This document shows positions 44,734 to 54,905 of a stretch of 64,000 bases of DNA, one piece after another. The stretch spans positions 992,001 through 1,056,000 of the forward strand of contig CAWCNI010000002.1 in NCBI GenBank assembly GCA_963796915.1, in the 5' to 3' direction. The DNA comes from JAENWD01 sp963796915 (lineage in GTDB: Bacteria > Acidobacteriota > Vicinamibacteria > Vicinamibacterales > JAENWD01). The notes below the pieces were generated by a model. It did no database searches, was not told the origin of the DNA, and was given only the letters and a program-made list of their open reading frames with translations. The position numbers and the translations under genes were made by a program. Each line of letters starts with the position of its first letter. The stretch's first letter is position 1.

Positions 44734-45465
44734 TTAGCGCGCGACCAGTTGCTGCCCGCCGTCGACGTCGTAGGTCGCGCCGGTCAGGGCCGTGTTGGTC
44801 ATGATGTGGACGGCGAGCGCGGCGACATCAGCAGGGCCGACGACCCTGCGGATGGGCAGCGTAGCGCGCAGCTCATCCCGGCGGGCGTCGAGCTGATCGC
44901 CGAGCAGTGACGCCGACAACGGCGTGTCGACGAAGCCGGCGGCAATGAGGTTGACGCGGATGGGCGCGACCTCGAGTGCCAGGTTCGCGACGAGCGCCGG
45001 GAGTGCGGCGACCATTGTCGACGTGAGGCCAAAGCCGATCCCGGGGCGTTTGGCGCCTGTTCCGCCGATGAAGAGCAGCGTGCCGCCCGGCCTCACCTTG
45101 CCGATGGCATGGCGGCCGATCTGGAATGGCAGGAGCAGATGTTCGTCGAGGAGCCGGCGCGCCTCCGTGAAGTCCATGTCGGCAAGGCGCGCGTAGTACG
45201 GCCGTCCAGCCGTGACCATCACGTGATCGATGGGTGTCGGCAGGCCGGCGAAGAATCGGTCGAGGGACACCGAGTCCGTCGCATCGAAGGCTGCCGTGCT
45301 CAGCGCCCCCAGCTCGCTCGCGGCGTGCTGGAGGCGCTCGGGATTACGCGCGGTCAGGATGACGTCGGCCCCTTCGGCCCGTGCCCGTCGGGCCGTCTCG
45401 AGCCCGATGCCGGCGCTGCCGCCGATGACGACGACGGTCTGCCCCCGCAGTTCCTGCTCGCTCAT
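44734..45465 (-). CDS. Short-chain dehydrogenase/reductase
   Basis: 243 residues from ATG 45465. GxxxGxG-type motif VVVIGGSAGIGLETARRARA, VMVTAGRPYYARLADMDF (in place of NNAG), the segment GTLLFIGGTGAKRPGIGFGL instead of a clear YxxxK, and ALEVAPIRVNLIAAGFVDTP. The usual Tyr of the catalytic tetrad is not visible at its normal place, so the activity may be altered. Located 11 bases before the FAD-oxidoreductase gene. Confidence 0.88.
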   Translation of the reverse strand: MSEQELRGQTVVVIGGSAGIGLETARRARAEGADVILTARNPERLQHAASELGALSTAAFDATDSVSLDRFFAGLPTPIDHVMVTAGRPYYARLADMDFTEARRLLDEHLLLPFQIGRHAIGKVRPGGTLLFIGGTGAKRPGIGFGLTSTMVAALPALVANLALEVAPIRVNLIAAGFVDTPLSASLLGDQLDARRDELRATLPIRRVVGPADVAALAVHIMTNTALTGATYDVDGGQQLVAR

Positions 45466-45514
45466 GATCCCCTTGGCCCTCTGGCCCCTCGGCGTCCTTG
45501 GCTTCCTCGGCCCT

Positions 45515-46189
45515 CTACGCCTGCGCGAGCAGACTCTCGTCGATGTGGCGGGTCGCGTCCTTGACCGCCTCATCTGGCGTACGCCCGCGTTCGCGCGCGA
45601 CGATGTAGGCGCCATACCATCCCGACCAGTGGTGCTTGGGTGCTGTCGGGCTGTACTCGCCGTGACGCGTCTCTGCCTCGCGCAGGAGGTCCGTCACAGT
45701 CGGGAGGTCCCAGCTGAGCCCCCGACCGGGAAGCCGCGACTTGATCTCCTGCAGCACCCACCGATTGCCATCTGGATCCGCGAACGACGCGTACGAGAAG
45801 TAGGACTTTCCGCCGGGGTCTGGTCCTGGTACGACCTGGTGCTCGCCGTCGAAATGGAAGACGGCGCTGACATCGGCGCCGTGCGCGATCAGATCGTGGC
45901 GTGCCGCCTCGATGTCGCCGACCACCAGGAACATGCCCTGCGCAGATCCTGGCGCGCCGCTGGAGGACAGGTGGATCGAGCATTGCGAGCCGGGAGGCGT
46001 GAGCTGCACGGCGCGAAAATGCTTGCCGACCCAGAAGTCGGCGTCGAGCGTCCAGCCGAGGCCCTGGTAGAACTGCTTGGCGCGGTCGACGTCGGCGACG
46101 GGGATGGCGATGACTTCGAGCTTCAGGTCGGTCGTCGCAGCGCTGGGGACGCTGGTGGCGGTGTCGGTGCTGGTCTGCGTGGTGCTCAT
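45515..46189 (-). CDS. VOC-family protein (glyoxalase-like) with C-terminal extension
   Basis: 224 residues. The VOC domain has LEVIAIPVADVDRAKQFYQG LGW, RAVQLTPPGSQCSIHL, MFLVVGDIEAARHDLIAHGA and SFADPDGNRWVLQEI. After about residue 155 an extension (LREAETRHGEYSPTAPKHHW SGWYGAYIVARERGRTPDEA) follows, typical of a subset annotated as glyoxalase. First gene of a five-gene operon with SDR, oxidoreductase and ABC genes. Confidence 0.9.
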   Translation of the reverse strand: MSTTQTSTDTATSVPSAATTDLKLEVIAIPVADVDRAKQFYQGLGWTLDADFWVGKHFRAVQLTPPGSQCSIHLSSSGAPGSAQGMFLVVGDIEAARHDLIAHGADVSAVFHFDGEHQVVPGPDPGGKSYFSYASFADPDGNRWVLQEIKSRLPGRGLSWDLPTVTDLLREAETRHGEYSPTAPKHHWSGWYGAYIVARERGRTPDEAVKDATRHIDESLLAQA

Positions 46190-46316
46190 GGGGGACTCCG
46201 TGGCTTGGTGATGAGTAGCATCACGGTCGTGTGGCCTATTGGACCACTAATCCGGACGCGATTGACCAGGCCATCGTCGCGACCGGCCAGCTCAACGTTT
46301 GACGACAGCTCCGTGG

Positions 46317-47321
46317 TCACGCGCTCTCGCGCACGACCTCGAGCGCCTCGGCGATGCCGTATTGCGCGAAACGCCCCCAGTATTCGGCGGTCGCGCGCAG
46401 CAGGCTCTCGCGCAGGTAGGGCCGCTTCGCGGTCTGCGACGCGTAGGCGCCGATCGCCTCGACCTTGCGATCGAGGAACTCGCCGATCTCGATGAACTTC
46501 GTCGGTCGGAACTCGACGTTACACGACGGCGCCTGATAGCAGTACAGCGACGGGACCTCGCGGCACGCCACCACTGTCGCGCGGTGGACGCTGCGATGGT
46601 CCTGGTGGCCGTCGTGCAGGCTGTGCGTGTAGACGATCGTCGGCTTCACGGCGCGAACGGTCTCCTCGATCAGCGAGATGGTCTCGCGGCCTTCCGACAC
46701 TTTCGTGTCCTGGAGCGTGCCGAGCGTGAGCTCGACGTCGAGCAGCTGTGCGGCGCGGCGCGCCTCGAGCACGCGCTCGGATGCGACGCCCCCGTGCTCG
46801 CCGCCGGTCAGCGTGAGCACCGCCACCCGATCGCCGCGCAGGCGATGACGGACGAGAATGCCGCCGCAGCCAATCTCGACGTCGTCTGGATGCGCGCCGA
46901 TCGCGACCACGACCTGGCGGCGGTCGCGGCGCTCGGCCGCTGCGCGACGCGCCACCTCGGCGACCTTCTCGAGAAATGGCCCGCGCACGAGCGGCTTCAG
47001 GAGGAACTCGTCAGCGCCGCCGCGGAGCGCCTGCAGCGCGTAGTCGAGCTTCCCGTGCGCGGTGACGAGCAGCGTCGGCGTGAAAGGCCAGACCTCCTTG
47101 CTGATTCTCAGGAGATCGAGCCCCGACATGCCGGGCAGCTCGATGTCGGAGATCACGATGTCCCACTCGCGGCTCCGCAGCAGCGTTTCGCCTTCGAGGC
47201 CACCGGCCGCGTGGGAGACGTCATATCCGCCAGCCGTCTGCAGCCAACGTTGCAGCAGTTGCGCCTGATCGAGGTCGTCCTCGATCAGCAGGACACGAAT
47301 CGACAGTTGATCTGCAGTCAT
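46317..47321 (-). CDS. Receiver domain fused to PIG-L-type deacetylase
   Basis: 334 residues. Residues 5-125 are a complete receiver: acidic pair E14-D15, phospho-acceptor D59 (VISDIELPGMSG), T87 (LLVTAHG) and K109 (FLLKPL). Residues 137-334 are a LmbE/PIG-L enzyme: VVAIGAHPDDVEIGCGGILV with the HPDD zinc motif at 144-147, LTLTGGEHGG, and YTHSLHDGHQDHRSVH with the HxDH and late His. PIG-L enzymes remove acetyl from GlcNAc-type substrates. The direct fusion suggests phosphorylation controls deacetylation. Last gene of the operon with the GT2 and beta-barrel genes. Confidence 0.93.
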   Translation of the reverse strand: MTADQLSIRVLLIEDDLDQAQLLQRWLQTAGGYDVSHAAGGLEGETLLRSREWDIVISDIELPGMSGLDLLRISKEVWPFTPTLLVTAHGKLDYALQALRGGADEFLLKPLVRGPFLEKVAEVARRAAAERRDRRQVVVAIGAHPDDVEIGCGGILVRHRLRGDRVAVLTLTGGEHGGVASERVLEARRAAQLLDVELTLGTLQDTKVSEGRETISLIEETVRAVKPTIVYTHSLHDGHQDHRSVHRATVVACREVPSLYCYQAPSCNVEFRPTKFIEIGEFLDRKVEAIGAYASQTAKRPYLRESLLRATAEYWGRFAQYGIAEALEVVRESA

Positions 47322-47340
47322 GGTGTGCGGCTTCGATCGT

Positions 47341-48678
47341 TCATCGGCGAACCACGACGCCGACCAGAACCCTTGTGCGCTCGTAGGTCTCGGTCCGGTG
47401 ACTGGCGATAACGCTCAGGCCGACCGACGGCGTCATCAGCCAGGTCGCGGTGGCGCCGACGCTGGTGAACGCGAACCGGTCGTCGCTGCTGCTGTTCGCG
47501 ACCGAGATCTGCATCTGGAACCGGCGCGACGGTGACACTGAGTAGTCCGCTAACCACGTGAGGCGCGGCTCGAACTCGGTGTCGGAGGCAACCAGAGCCC
47601 TGACGCTGAGCCGGCTGTCTGTGGTCACCGAGACCGTCGTGCCAGCGGCCCAGGCCAACAGCCAATGCGGGTCGGTGTCGCTGAATGCGGGCCGGAAATT
47701 GCCGATGAGCGAAATGCGCGGGGTGACAGCGAATACGGCTTCTTCCCACAGCATGCCGCGCTTGGTTTCGTCACTGAAGAAGGTGTAGAGGCTGTTGCCG
47801 AGCGTCAGCCGGCGCGAAGGGTGCACGACCACGCTGGCCTCGAGCGAGTCTTCGGTCACTCCGGCCACCGGCTCGACGGCGCCGATGGGCAGCACCGCAC
47901 CGAAGGCGTAACGCTGATATCCGCCGGAAATCGTCACGCCCGGACTGAGCCTGTACGTGACGTCCACCCGTGCCTCAAACCTTCCGGCCTGGTCGGGCTC
48001 CACACTTCCACCGCCCAGAACGCGCACGGTCGCGTAACGGTCCCACCGCAGCTCCTTCAGCGCGGCGGCAGCGTCCTTGTTCTGCGGATCCAGCGCCAGG
48101 CTCTGCCGATAGTCGGCTTCGGCGTCATCGCGCCGGAGCGCCGCGCGATCGACGAACCCGAGCCCGTTCCAGGCGTCGACGCTGCGCGGATCGGCGCCGA
48201 CCAGCTCGCGGAAGAGGGCGTGCGCCTTGTCGAGATGGCCTTGCCAGGCGAGCGCGAAGCCGAGACCGACGCGCGCACCCACGTTCGACGGCTCCCTGGC
48301 GAGCACCTGCTCGTACAGCCGGATGGCGCGATCGAGATCGTCGTGCCATGCGAGCGTTGTGGCTAGCTCGAGGGCCGCCTGAGTGGACTCGGGCTCGAGC
48401 GCGTGCGCACGCTCCAGCGAGGCGATCGCCGCGGGCAAGTGGCCGGTCGTCCGCTCGATGACCCCGAGGAGCAGGTAGGCGCCCGCGTCGTCCGGCTGAG
48501 CGCGGACCACGTCTTCGAGCAGCGTGCGCGCCTCGTCCAGCTGTCCGGCATCGTAGAGGGCGCGGGCGCGCTCCAGTGTCGGCGTCTGCTGAGCCGAGGC
48601 TGCGGTCGTCCACGAGATCCACAGCACCGCCAGGGCCAGCACTGTTGTGAGACGCACTTTGAGACGGCCGCCGCTCAT
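47341..48678 (-). CDS. TPR protein with outer-membrane beta-barrel, YaiO/PgaA-like plan
   Basis: 445 residues. Signal peptide VRLTTVLALAVLWISWTTAA. Residues about 35-210 are five TPR units (RARALYDAGQLDEARTLLED, GAYLLLGVIERTTGHLPAAI, RAIRLYEQVLAREPSNVGAR, and so on). From about 220 the sequence alternates strands with aromatic ends (VTISGGYQRYAFGA, LTLGNSLYTFFSD, RISLIGNFRPAFS), ending in TRVLVGVVVRR. This TPR-then-barrel order is that of the PgaA export porin and YaiO-like proteins. It overlaps the small membrane peptide gene by 4 bases. Confidence 0.85.
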   Translation of the reverse strand: MSGGRLKVRLTTVLALAVLWISWTTAASAQQTPTLERARALYDAGQLDEARTLLEDVVRAQPDDAGAYLLLGVIERTTGHLPAAIASLERAHALEPESTQAALELATTLAWHDDLDRAIRLYEQVLAREPSNVGARVGLGFALAWQGHLDKAHALFRELVGADPRSVDAWNGLGFVDRAALRRDDAEADYRQSLALDPQNKDAAAALKELRWDRYATVRVLGGGSVEPDQAGRFEARVDVTYRLSPGVTISGGYQRYAFGAVLPIGAVEPVAGVTEDSLEASVVVHPSRRLTLGNSLYTFFSDETKRGMLWEEAVFAVTPRISLIGNFRPAFSDTDPHWLLAWAAGTTVSVTTDSRLSVRALVASDTEFEPRLTWLADYSVSPSRRFQMQISVANSSSDDRFAFTSVGATATWLMTPSVGLSVIASHRTETYERTRVLVGVVVRR

Positions 48679-48815
48679 GCCAGTGCCCGCAAGGCGACCA
48701 GGATGGCGATGATCGCGAAGATGACCAACTCCTTGACGAACAGGCCATGCTCGTTGGCGGCATCGGCCGCGAGGTCCTCGTCAAACGTGCGGCCCCAGTC
48801 TCGAGAGGAGCTCAT
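48675..48815 (-). CDS. 46-residue single-helix membrane protein
   Basis: MSSSRDWGRTFDEDLAADAA then a helix (FVKELVIFAIIAILVALRAL A). Its ATG overlaps the glycosyltransferase TGA (ATGA) and its stop overlaps the TPR gene start, so its translation is coupled on both sides. In pga-type systems a small membrane protein (PgaD) helps the glycosyltransferase; this peptide occupies that place but is shorter and not recognisably homologous. Confidence 0.75.
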   Translation of the reverse strand: MSSSRDWGRTFDEDLAADAANEHGLFVKELVIFAIIAILVALRALA

Positions 48816-50468
48816 CGCGGCATCGCTACCTTTCCGGTCTTGATCGTCTTGTCCCAGGCCAGACCCGCCCCCTGGATTTCCCGGATGTACGCCGCAACGG
48901 TCACCGCCGAGAGCAAAGCGCCGTAGCCGGCGATCTGCACGAGGATCCTGGGCAGCACCTCGAGCCGCCAGCGGCCCGACAGCCAGCGGGCCGCGTAGGC
49001 GACCAGCATCGAGCTGGTGAGCCAGGTGTAGAGGAAGAACTCCAGCGCGTCGACGCGTGGCAGGCTCATGGTGATCCCCAGAGTGTGCACCACGTGAGCC
49101 AGTAGGGTGCCAAGCGGTCCTGGCGCCATGCTGTAGAGGATGATCGCCAGCGAGACGACACCGGGAAAGAGCAGGCCCTGCAGCCACGCGCGCCGGATCG
49201 TGGGCGGGTCGATCACGCACGACATCGCCGAGGAGAGGACGTAGGACACCCCATGAAAGATCCACAGCAGCCGGAACGTCGTCCACGCGGTCGGGGCGTC
49301 CATCAGCGCGAGGCCGACGAGCCCGGTCGACGCCGCCATCGTGAAGAGTGGCATCAACACCACAGTGAACCAGATCAGCGAAAACAGGACCCCGCCCAAT
49401 TTGCCGTAGCGCCGCCGGCCGCGCAGCCACATGTTGGAGAACTGCAGCGAGATCTGCACGTTGCCGCGCGCCCAGCGCAGCCGCTGCTTCCACAGCCCGT
49501 CGATATCGCCGGGCTCTTCGGCCCACACGATGGCATTGCCCTCGAACACCACCCGTTTCCCCGACAGCTGCGTGCGGAACGTCGTCACCGTATCCTCCGC
49601 GAGGGTCGACGTGTCGATGCGGCTGCCGATCGCGATCAGGCTCTCGCGGGAGTGAAGCTGCGCGCCGCCGGCCAGGCAGACCATCGATCCGAACACGTTC
49701 TGTGCGCGCCGCACCGCGGCCTGCGCGGTGATGTACTCGTAAGCGATGTAGCGGGTGAGATAGTTGCCGCCGACACTGCCTTCCTTGATGTAGGCAGTGA
49801 CAGCACCGACGTCGGGGTTCGAGAGATGCCGCGCCATCTTGCGCAGCGCGCTGGGCTCGAACTGCACGTCCGCATCGATGATCAGCACGGCCTCGGCCCA
49901 GGGGTCGGCAAGGATCCGCGCGATGCCGTGATTCAGCGTATGCGCTTTCCCCTGGCCGCCCCGTTCACGACGCAGGTGATGGACGCGGGCTGGGTCTCGC
50001 GCCACCCATGCCCGGACCACGTCGGGCGTCCCGTCGGTTGACGCGTCGTCAACGACATACACGCGGACGTTCGCGCCCGGGTAGTCCATGCCCAGCAGCC
50101 GCTCGATCGTGGCGCCGATGACGTTTGCCTCGTTCCACGCCGGCACGACCACGGCAACCCGCGGATAAAAGGGACGGAGCCGCTCGTAGCCGATACGGAA
50201 GCGATTCAGGCCGATCGCCGCGAACTGGATGAGCGACGCGACCAGCGGAAGCGCGCTGACGTAGACAAGGCCCATGCACACGATGCCGAAGTACCGCTGG
50301 CGTCGCGCCACCGGGATGAGCAGGCCGGCGACGGCGATGGCCGTCAGCCCCAGCGCGGCACTCGCCAAGCACGATCATCAGCCGATGCCGCCGGCGTCGG
50401 GCAATTTCGACCTGGTCCAGCGGGTCTCGGAGCACATCGCGGGGGATGCCAGGAGAAAACACAGTCAT
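48812..50468 (-). CDS. Processive family 2 glycosyltransferase, PgaC/BcsA-like (frameshifted)
   Basis: About 552 residues. N-terminal frame MTVFSPGIPRDVLRDPLDQV EIARR...MIVLA joins ASAALGLTAIAVAGLLIPVA if one base is removed at 50365-50366 (CTTGGCGAG on the coding strand). The catalytic domain has VVVPAWNEANVIGATIERLL, YVVDDASTDGTPDVV, AVLIIDADVQFEPSALRKM, TLAEDTVTTF and LWKQRLRWARGN (QxxRW), the set of processive enzymes. Two helices precede and at least four follow. The start overlaps the PHP stop (ATGA). It should polymerise a beta-linked glycan across the inner membrane. Confidence 0.92.
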
Positions 50469-51184
50469 TGCGCGAGCGCCAGCAGTGTTGAACGGACGTA
50501 GTCGTAGCGCCCGATCCCCGTTGCGAGATGACTGTCGGTGCTGCACACGATCGCCGCGCCGGCAGCCTGCGCCGCCTTCAGCGTGCGCAGCGACGGGCAG
50601 TGCCAGCGTTCGCTGATCTCGACAATGGTGCCGGTGTCTGCGGCAGCCGAGGCCAGCTCGGCGAGCAACTCGTCAGACACTTGATCTTCTGAGAGCCCGA
50701 CCTTCGGCAGAATGCTGAAGACGTGTGCGAGGACGAGCGGGTGGGTGCGGTTGCGGCGCATCGCCGCGACAGTAGCCAGAACGAGCGTCTCGATGCACTG
50801 AGCCGCGCTGGCGCCGCTCTGGAGATCCGCTTTCACGTCGCGGGGCGACCGCGGACCGCCCGACCAGGGGAACTGATGGTCGGCGGCGTAGATGACATCG
50901 ACGGCCTCCAGGCGCGCGGGCAGATCGAGTTGTCCGTCAGCGTCGAGAATCTTCGCTTCGATGCCGATGCTGAGCGCAACCGTCGTCGTGAGCCGGAGCG
51001 CCCGGACCGCTGCCGCATAGTCGGGATGGTAGGTCGTGTCGGCGCGCACGTGATCGACGCATCCCAGGCGGGTGAGCCCGACCCGCTCGGCCTGCGCGAT
51101 GTTCTCTTCGAGCGTCGAGCGCCCGTCGGAGAACGTGGAGTGGACGTGATGGTCCTCGCGCAGGAGAGCGTCGGTCTGCATCAC
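50465..51184 (-). CDS. PHP-domain metal-dependent phosphoesterase
   Basis: 239 residues. PHP motifs: LREDHHVHSTFSDGRSTLEE, RLGCVDHVRADT, LSIGIEAKILDADGQLDL, VIYAADHQFPW, HPLVLAHVFSI and AIVCSTDSHLATGIGRYDYV. These supply the trinuclear metal ligands. The family includes histidinol phosphatase and CpsB/YwqE-type tyrosine phosphatases of capsule loci. In this operon a phosphatase acting on a sugar phosphate, a lipid carrier or a regulatory phosphate is possible. Overlaps its neighbours on both sides by 4 bases. Confidence 0.9.
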   Translation of the reverse strand: MMQTDALLREDHHVHSTFSDGRSTLEENIAQAERVGLTRLGCVDHVRADTTYHPDYAAAVRALRLTTTVALSIGIEAKILDADGQLDLPARLEAVDVIYAADHQFPWSGGPRSPRDVKADLQSGASAAQCIETLVLATVAAMRRNRTHPLVLAHVFSILPKVGLSEDQVSDELLAELASAAADTGTIVEISERWHCPSLRTLKAAQAAGAAIVCSTDSHLATGIGRYDYVRSTLLALAQ

Positions 51185-54100
51185 AACTCCGTCGACACGC
51201 GCCCGTCGGCGGAACGGATCCGCAGGCGTGCCAGGCGACCATCAAGGTCGTCGATCAGCGACCCGATAGCCACGGAATCGCCGGAGCGTGCCGCAGCCTC
51301 GATGTCGCGCCCCAGACGGGTCACCTCGGGAAGGCCGTAACCCGCGCCCGATCCTTTCATCTTGTGAGCGAGCGCGGCGATGGCATCGAAGTCGCGACGC
51401 TTCAGATCCTGGCGCAGCGTCGTCAGGTCCTGCCGTCGTGCGGCAACGTAACCCGGCACCAGGTCGACGATGTCGTCGTCGATGACGAGCTCGTCGGCGG
51501 TCTCGACCCGCGAAGCAGAGACTGCAGTCGTCGTGTCCAGATCGAGCAGTCGCGTGGCGACGGCGGCGAGGTCCTCGAGCATGGCGACCTCGGCGGGCGG
51601 CCAGCGGTGTGGCCGGGTGTCCATGGCGCAGAACGCGCCAATGATCGCCCCTCGCGGGTTCCTCAGTGGAACGCCGGCGACGGCGATGACGCCGTGCGTC
51701 GAGACTGGCAGCACGCCGTCGAGTCGGGAATCTGTCCTCGCGTCCTCGACGAGAACAGAATGGGGCGTATCCATGATCAGGTGGGTAAATGATCTGGCGC
51801 TCGGCAGGCCCTGCGACAGGTCGAGCGCTTCCGGAACACCGGCTGCGCCCACGATCCTGACCCGGTCCCCGACCATCAGCGTCACCGCTGCGGCTGGCAC
51901 CCCCAGCGCCAGCGTCGCGAGGTGGGCGAGGGCGTCACACGCGCGGGCATCGTGCCCGACGCGTTGGTCGAGCGGCGCGGCTGCGTCGCCAAGCCGCGCC
52001 ACGAGCTGTTCACCCCACCAGGCGGACTGCTCGGCGTCCTCGACGCGGGCGGCGTTCACGAGCTCTTCGCTCACGGCCTCGACCTGGCCCCACTTGCGCG
52101 CCTGCGCCTCTGTCAGGACCGACGCAGCCAGCGCCGCCACCGCCTCGAAGTCGCGCAGCGCGAGCAGGCGATCGATCCGATCGGAGAGGTCTTGCGCCGG
52201 CGGCAGCGTCGCGTCCGGCTCCGTCGCATCGCCGCGATCGCCCGCTGACACGTGCCCGCCGAGAAGAGCGCTCACCCGCGCACGGAGGTCAGCCCGGCGC
52301 ACGGGCTTGGACAGAAAGTCGGTGCAGCCGGCCGCCAGGCACCGCTCGCGCTCCTCGGTCCCGTCATAGGACGTGAGCGCGATGATCGGCAGCAGGTCGC
52401 CGCCGGGGAGACGCCGGATTGCGCGCGCCGCTTCGTAGCCGTCCATAACCGGCATGTTCACGTCGAGCAGGATGAGGGACGGCCGCCGGCGGGTGACGGC
52501 CTCCACCGCCTCCTTGCCGTTGGTGACGGAGGCGAGCCGATAGCCGCTGCCGCGCAGGTAGGTTGCGACCAGCCGCTGGTTGTCGGGAGTGTCGTCGGCG
52601 ATCAGCACGAGCGGCCGCCGGTCGATCCATTTCGTGCAGATGCCCACCAGTTGCTGCTGGTCGAGCGGCCTGGTCGCGTAGTCGTTCATCCCGGCGGCCA
52701 GCGCTTGCCGACGAAGGTTGTCGGTCGCGTCGTCCGCGAGCGCGACGATCGGGACGCGCCGGCCGGTGTCGGTCTCGCGCGCACGGATGCCCCGCGCCGC
52801 CTCGAGCCCGCCAATCTGCGGCCGCTCGGCGTCCATGAGGATGAGGTCGTAGTCGTACGTCGATGCGCACGACAACGCCTCGAGGCCGTTCGCGGCGCGA
52901 TCGACGTCGCAGCCGTTCTCGCGAAGAATCTGCGTGGCTCGCGCCTGGTTGTCCGGGTTGTCTTCGACGAGCAGGACGCGTGGGCGGGTCCCTCCTGGCG
53001 CTGCCAGTGTCGTCGCCTCGTCAGGCTCGCGATCGACGGCCGCCGGGGTCAGCCCCGCAGCCTGGCCCACGGCCCGAATCAGCCGCGCCGGTTTGACCGG
53101 CTTGTAAATGCAGCTGGTGATGCCGTAGCTGCCGACGTATCGCGCGGCCATCGCGCGCAGCGAGCACATCAGAACGACATTCAGGGCCGATGTCGCGTCG
53201 TGCCGGTCGTGCCAGATCCGTCTCGCGAGCTCAACCCCGTTCGAGTCCGGCAGCCGGTCCCCGAGCGCGATGACCCGCGGGGCGGCCTGTGCGATCTCCG
53301 ACAATGCCTCCGCCGCCGTGGCCACCGCTCGCACCGACGCGCCGGCGAGCCGCAGGACGGACTCGTTCATCCTGCGCAGGACCGCATTCTGCTGAACCAG
53401 CAGCACGTCGACGCCGGCCAGCGCCGCCGGTCCGAAATCAGCGGCCGGCTGCGTCGGCGCCAGCGGCAGCGTCAGCGCAGCTTCGAACGTGCTGCCGCGT
53501 CCGGGCTCGCTCTCGAGCGACAGCCGGCCGCCCATCAGCTCGATGAGCGAGCGGGAGATTGCCAGGCCGAGCCCCGTTCCGCCGTACCGGCGCCCCGTCG
53601 TCAGATCCGCCTGGACGAACCGCTCGAAAATCCGGGCCTGGGCTTCGAGTGGAATCCCGATCCCGGTGTCGATCACCACGAGTCGTCAGGTCGACGGATC
53701 CCGCGGCGGCGGGTTCGGCGCGGGCGCGAATCGTCACTTCGCCCTGCTCGGTGAACTTCACCGCGTTGCCGACCAGGTTCATCAGGATTTGCCGGAGGCG
53801 GGCGCGATCGCCGACGAGACGGCGCGGCGTCTCCGGCGGGACGTCAATGACGAGCTCCACGCCCTTGGCTTCAGCGCGCACCACGAGCAGCTCGGCCACG
53901 CCTTCGACGAGCTGGCGGAGATCGAACGGCGCCGGATCGAGGACGATCTTGCCGGCCTCGATCCTCGCCGAGTCGAGCAGATCGCCGATCAGCATCGTGA
54001 GGGCGTCGGCGTTGTCGTGCACCGTCCTGGCGAATTCCGTCTGCTCGGCATCGAGACGCGTGTCGAGCAGCAGCTCGCTCATGCCCGAGACCGCGTTCAG

Positions 54101-54880
54101 GGGCGTCCGGATCTCGTGGCTGACGGTGGCCAGGAAGTGTGTTTTCGCCTCGTTGGCGGCGTCGGCGTCCTTCAGCGCCTGATGCAGGCGCGCGTCGTCG
54201 CGCTGCTGACGGGTCACGTCGCGGTTGAAGAGCAGGAACCCGCCGAGGATGGTGACGACGGCGAGCACCGCGTTGAAGGTCTCCACGACGATCGCCTCGC
54301 GTGCCCGCGCCCGTGCCTCGCGCGCACGGTCCTCGGCCAGCGCCTGCTCGTGCGCTTCGAGCTGGTCGATCAGGTCGCTCATCCCGGCGGCGACATTCTC
54401 CGCCGGCGGTTCGTTCGGCGGCAGCGGCGCCGTTCCGGCGGCGGCAGCGTCGAGCAGATCGAGGTGTGGTGCCACGCTCCGTTCGAGCGCATCGAGGCGG
54501 GCGGCCTGGCCGGGGTCGTCAGCGAGGAGCAGCCGCAGCGTCGCCATCTCTTTGCGGTACGCCGCCGCTGCGCTCCGGTAGTTGTCGAAACGCCCGTTGT
54601 CCTCTCGTGCCTGGGCGTCGCGAACCGCGGCTGCGGCCTTTCGGAGGGAGACCGCGACGCCGCGGATGGCCACAATCACGTCTTGCGAGCGCGCCGCCAG
54701 CTCAGCGCTCTCGGCCATGCGCTCGGTCGACCGGTAGCCGATCCACCAGCCCGCCATCGCGGTCAGCAGAACGATGCCGCCGATCAGGTTGCGCGTCAGC
54801 CTGAACGTCGACGACATCGCGCCTCTCAGAGGCATTCGCCGGCGGCTTGCGGTGTCGCCGGGCTCCCTCGACGCTGTCAT
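51181..54880 (-). CDS. Hybrid sensor histidine kinase with receivers, GAF and Hpt domains (frameshifted)
   Basis: About 1,232 residues from ATG 54880. Order: helix (LIGGIVLLTAMAGWWIGY), periplasmic helical sensor, second helix (VLAVVTILGGFLLF), coiled coil, HisKA (LATVSHEIRTPLNAVSGMSE), HATPase (LMNLVGNAVKFTEQGEV, GTGLGLAISRSL), a degenerate receiver, two full receivers (DLILMDAERPQIGG; LILLDVNMPVMDGYEAAR), a GAF-like domain (LATLALGVPAAAVTLMVGD) and Hpt (AALAHKMKGSGAGYGLP). The break lies at 53684-53687 (CTGACGACTC); removing one base restores VDLRLVVIDTGIGIP. The Hpt could phosphorylate the receiver-PIG-L protein. Its 3' end overlaps the PHP start. Confidence 0.93.
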
Positions 54881-54905
54881 GTTCGGCGGCTCGACCGGCA
54901 CGCGT

